From NCBI RefSeq assembly GCF_017591435.1, contig NC_059296.1:30267369-30331368 (forward strand): a stretch of 64,000 bases of DNA, in the 5' to 3' direction. A program made the translations under genes and the position numbers. The stretch comes from Portunus trituberculatus (lineage: Eukaryota; Arthropoda; Malacostraca; Decapoda; Portunidae). The notes beneath the pieces are model-generated. The model saw nothing but the letters and a program-made list of their open reading frames with translations. It made no database searches and was not told the DNA's origin. Shown here piece by piece: positions 63,987 to 64,000 of the stretch; positions within the stretch are counted from its first letter, which is position 1, and each line of letters opens with the position of its first letter.

Positions 63987-64000
63987 CACACACATACTTA

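Overview
Eukaryotic, arthropod-type DNA, most likely from a decapod crustacean and probably a crab. The evidence is the extreme load of long dinucleotide microsatellites ((CA)n, (GA)n, (AT)n), several tRNA-derived SINE families, degraded Jockey/CR1-like non-LTR retrotransposons, and spliced genes with arthropod-like signals. The species call is inference. Most long open frames here are artefacts of simple repeats. I support four real loci, each spliced or partial.

Layout. 1-9.4 kb: microsatellite-dense DNA, probably intron or 5' flank of the next gene, with one piggyBac-like MITE (3.5 kb) and a few GC-richer, CCAAT/GATA-bearing patches. 9444-9809 (+): terminal coding exon of a GATA zinc-finger transcription factor; its zinc-finger exons lie off the left edge. 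10-11.9 kb: probable 3' UTR. 12.1-13.1 kb: a 960-bp cascade of trinucleotide repeats. 13-20.9 kb: gene-poor, pyrimidine-rich and microsatellite DNA with two SINEs and a MITE.

20.9-53 kb: a tandem array of CYP2-clan cytochrome P450 genes, all on the + strand. Gene A (25088-35678) and gene B (46632-52584) each have 10 coding exons of identical lengths and phases and encode intact 490-residue P450s. Between them lies a deletion pseudogene C (41.8-43.2 kb) with only part of exon 9 plus exon 10. Sequence upstream and downstream of the genes is also repeated, so the array consists of three duplicated units. One upstream block has an additional inverted copy, giving a large inverted repeat around a ~780-bp (AT)n tract. 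Gene A is longer because its introns took up a non-LTR fragment, hairpins, SINEs and a hAT-like MITE that gene B lacks.

53-64 kb: a small minus-strand gene (coding 58360-55983, five exons with the non-coding first one) for a 154-residue secreted Ser/Thr-rich mucin-like protein, with a TATA/Inr promoter near 59.74-59.77 kb and a poly(A) signal at 55.81 kb. The rest is microsatellites, with a SINE embedded in (CA)n at the right edge.

The P450s would be ER-membrane monooxygenases. The P450, GATA and mucin-like genes show no evident functional link. All coordinates were read by eye; exon borders were checked by phase arithmetic.
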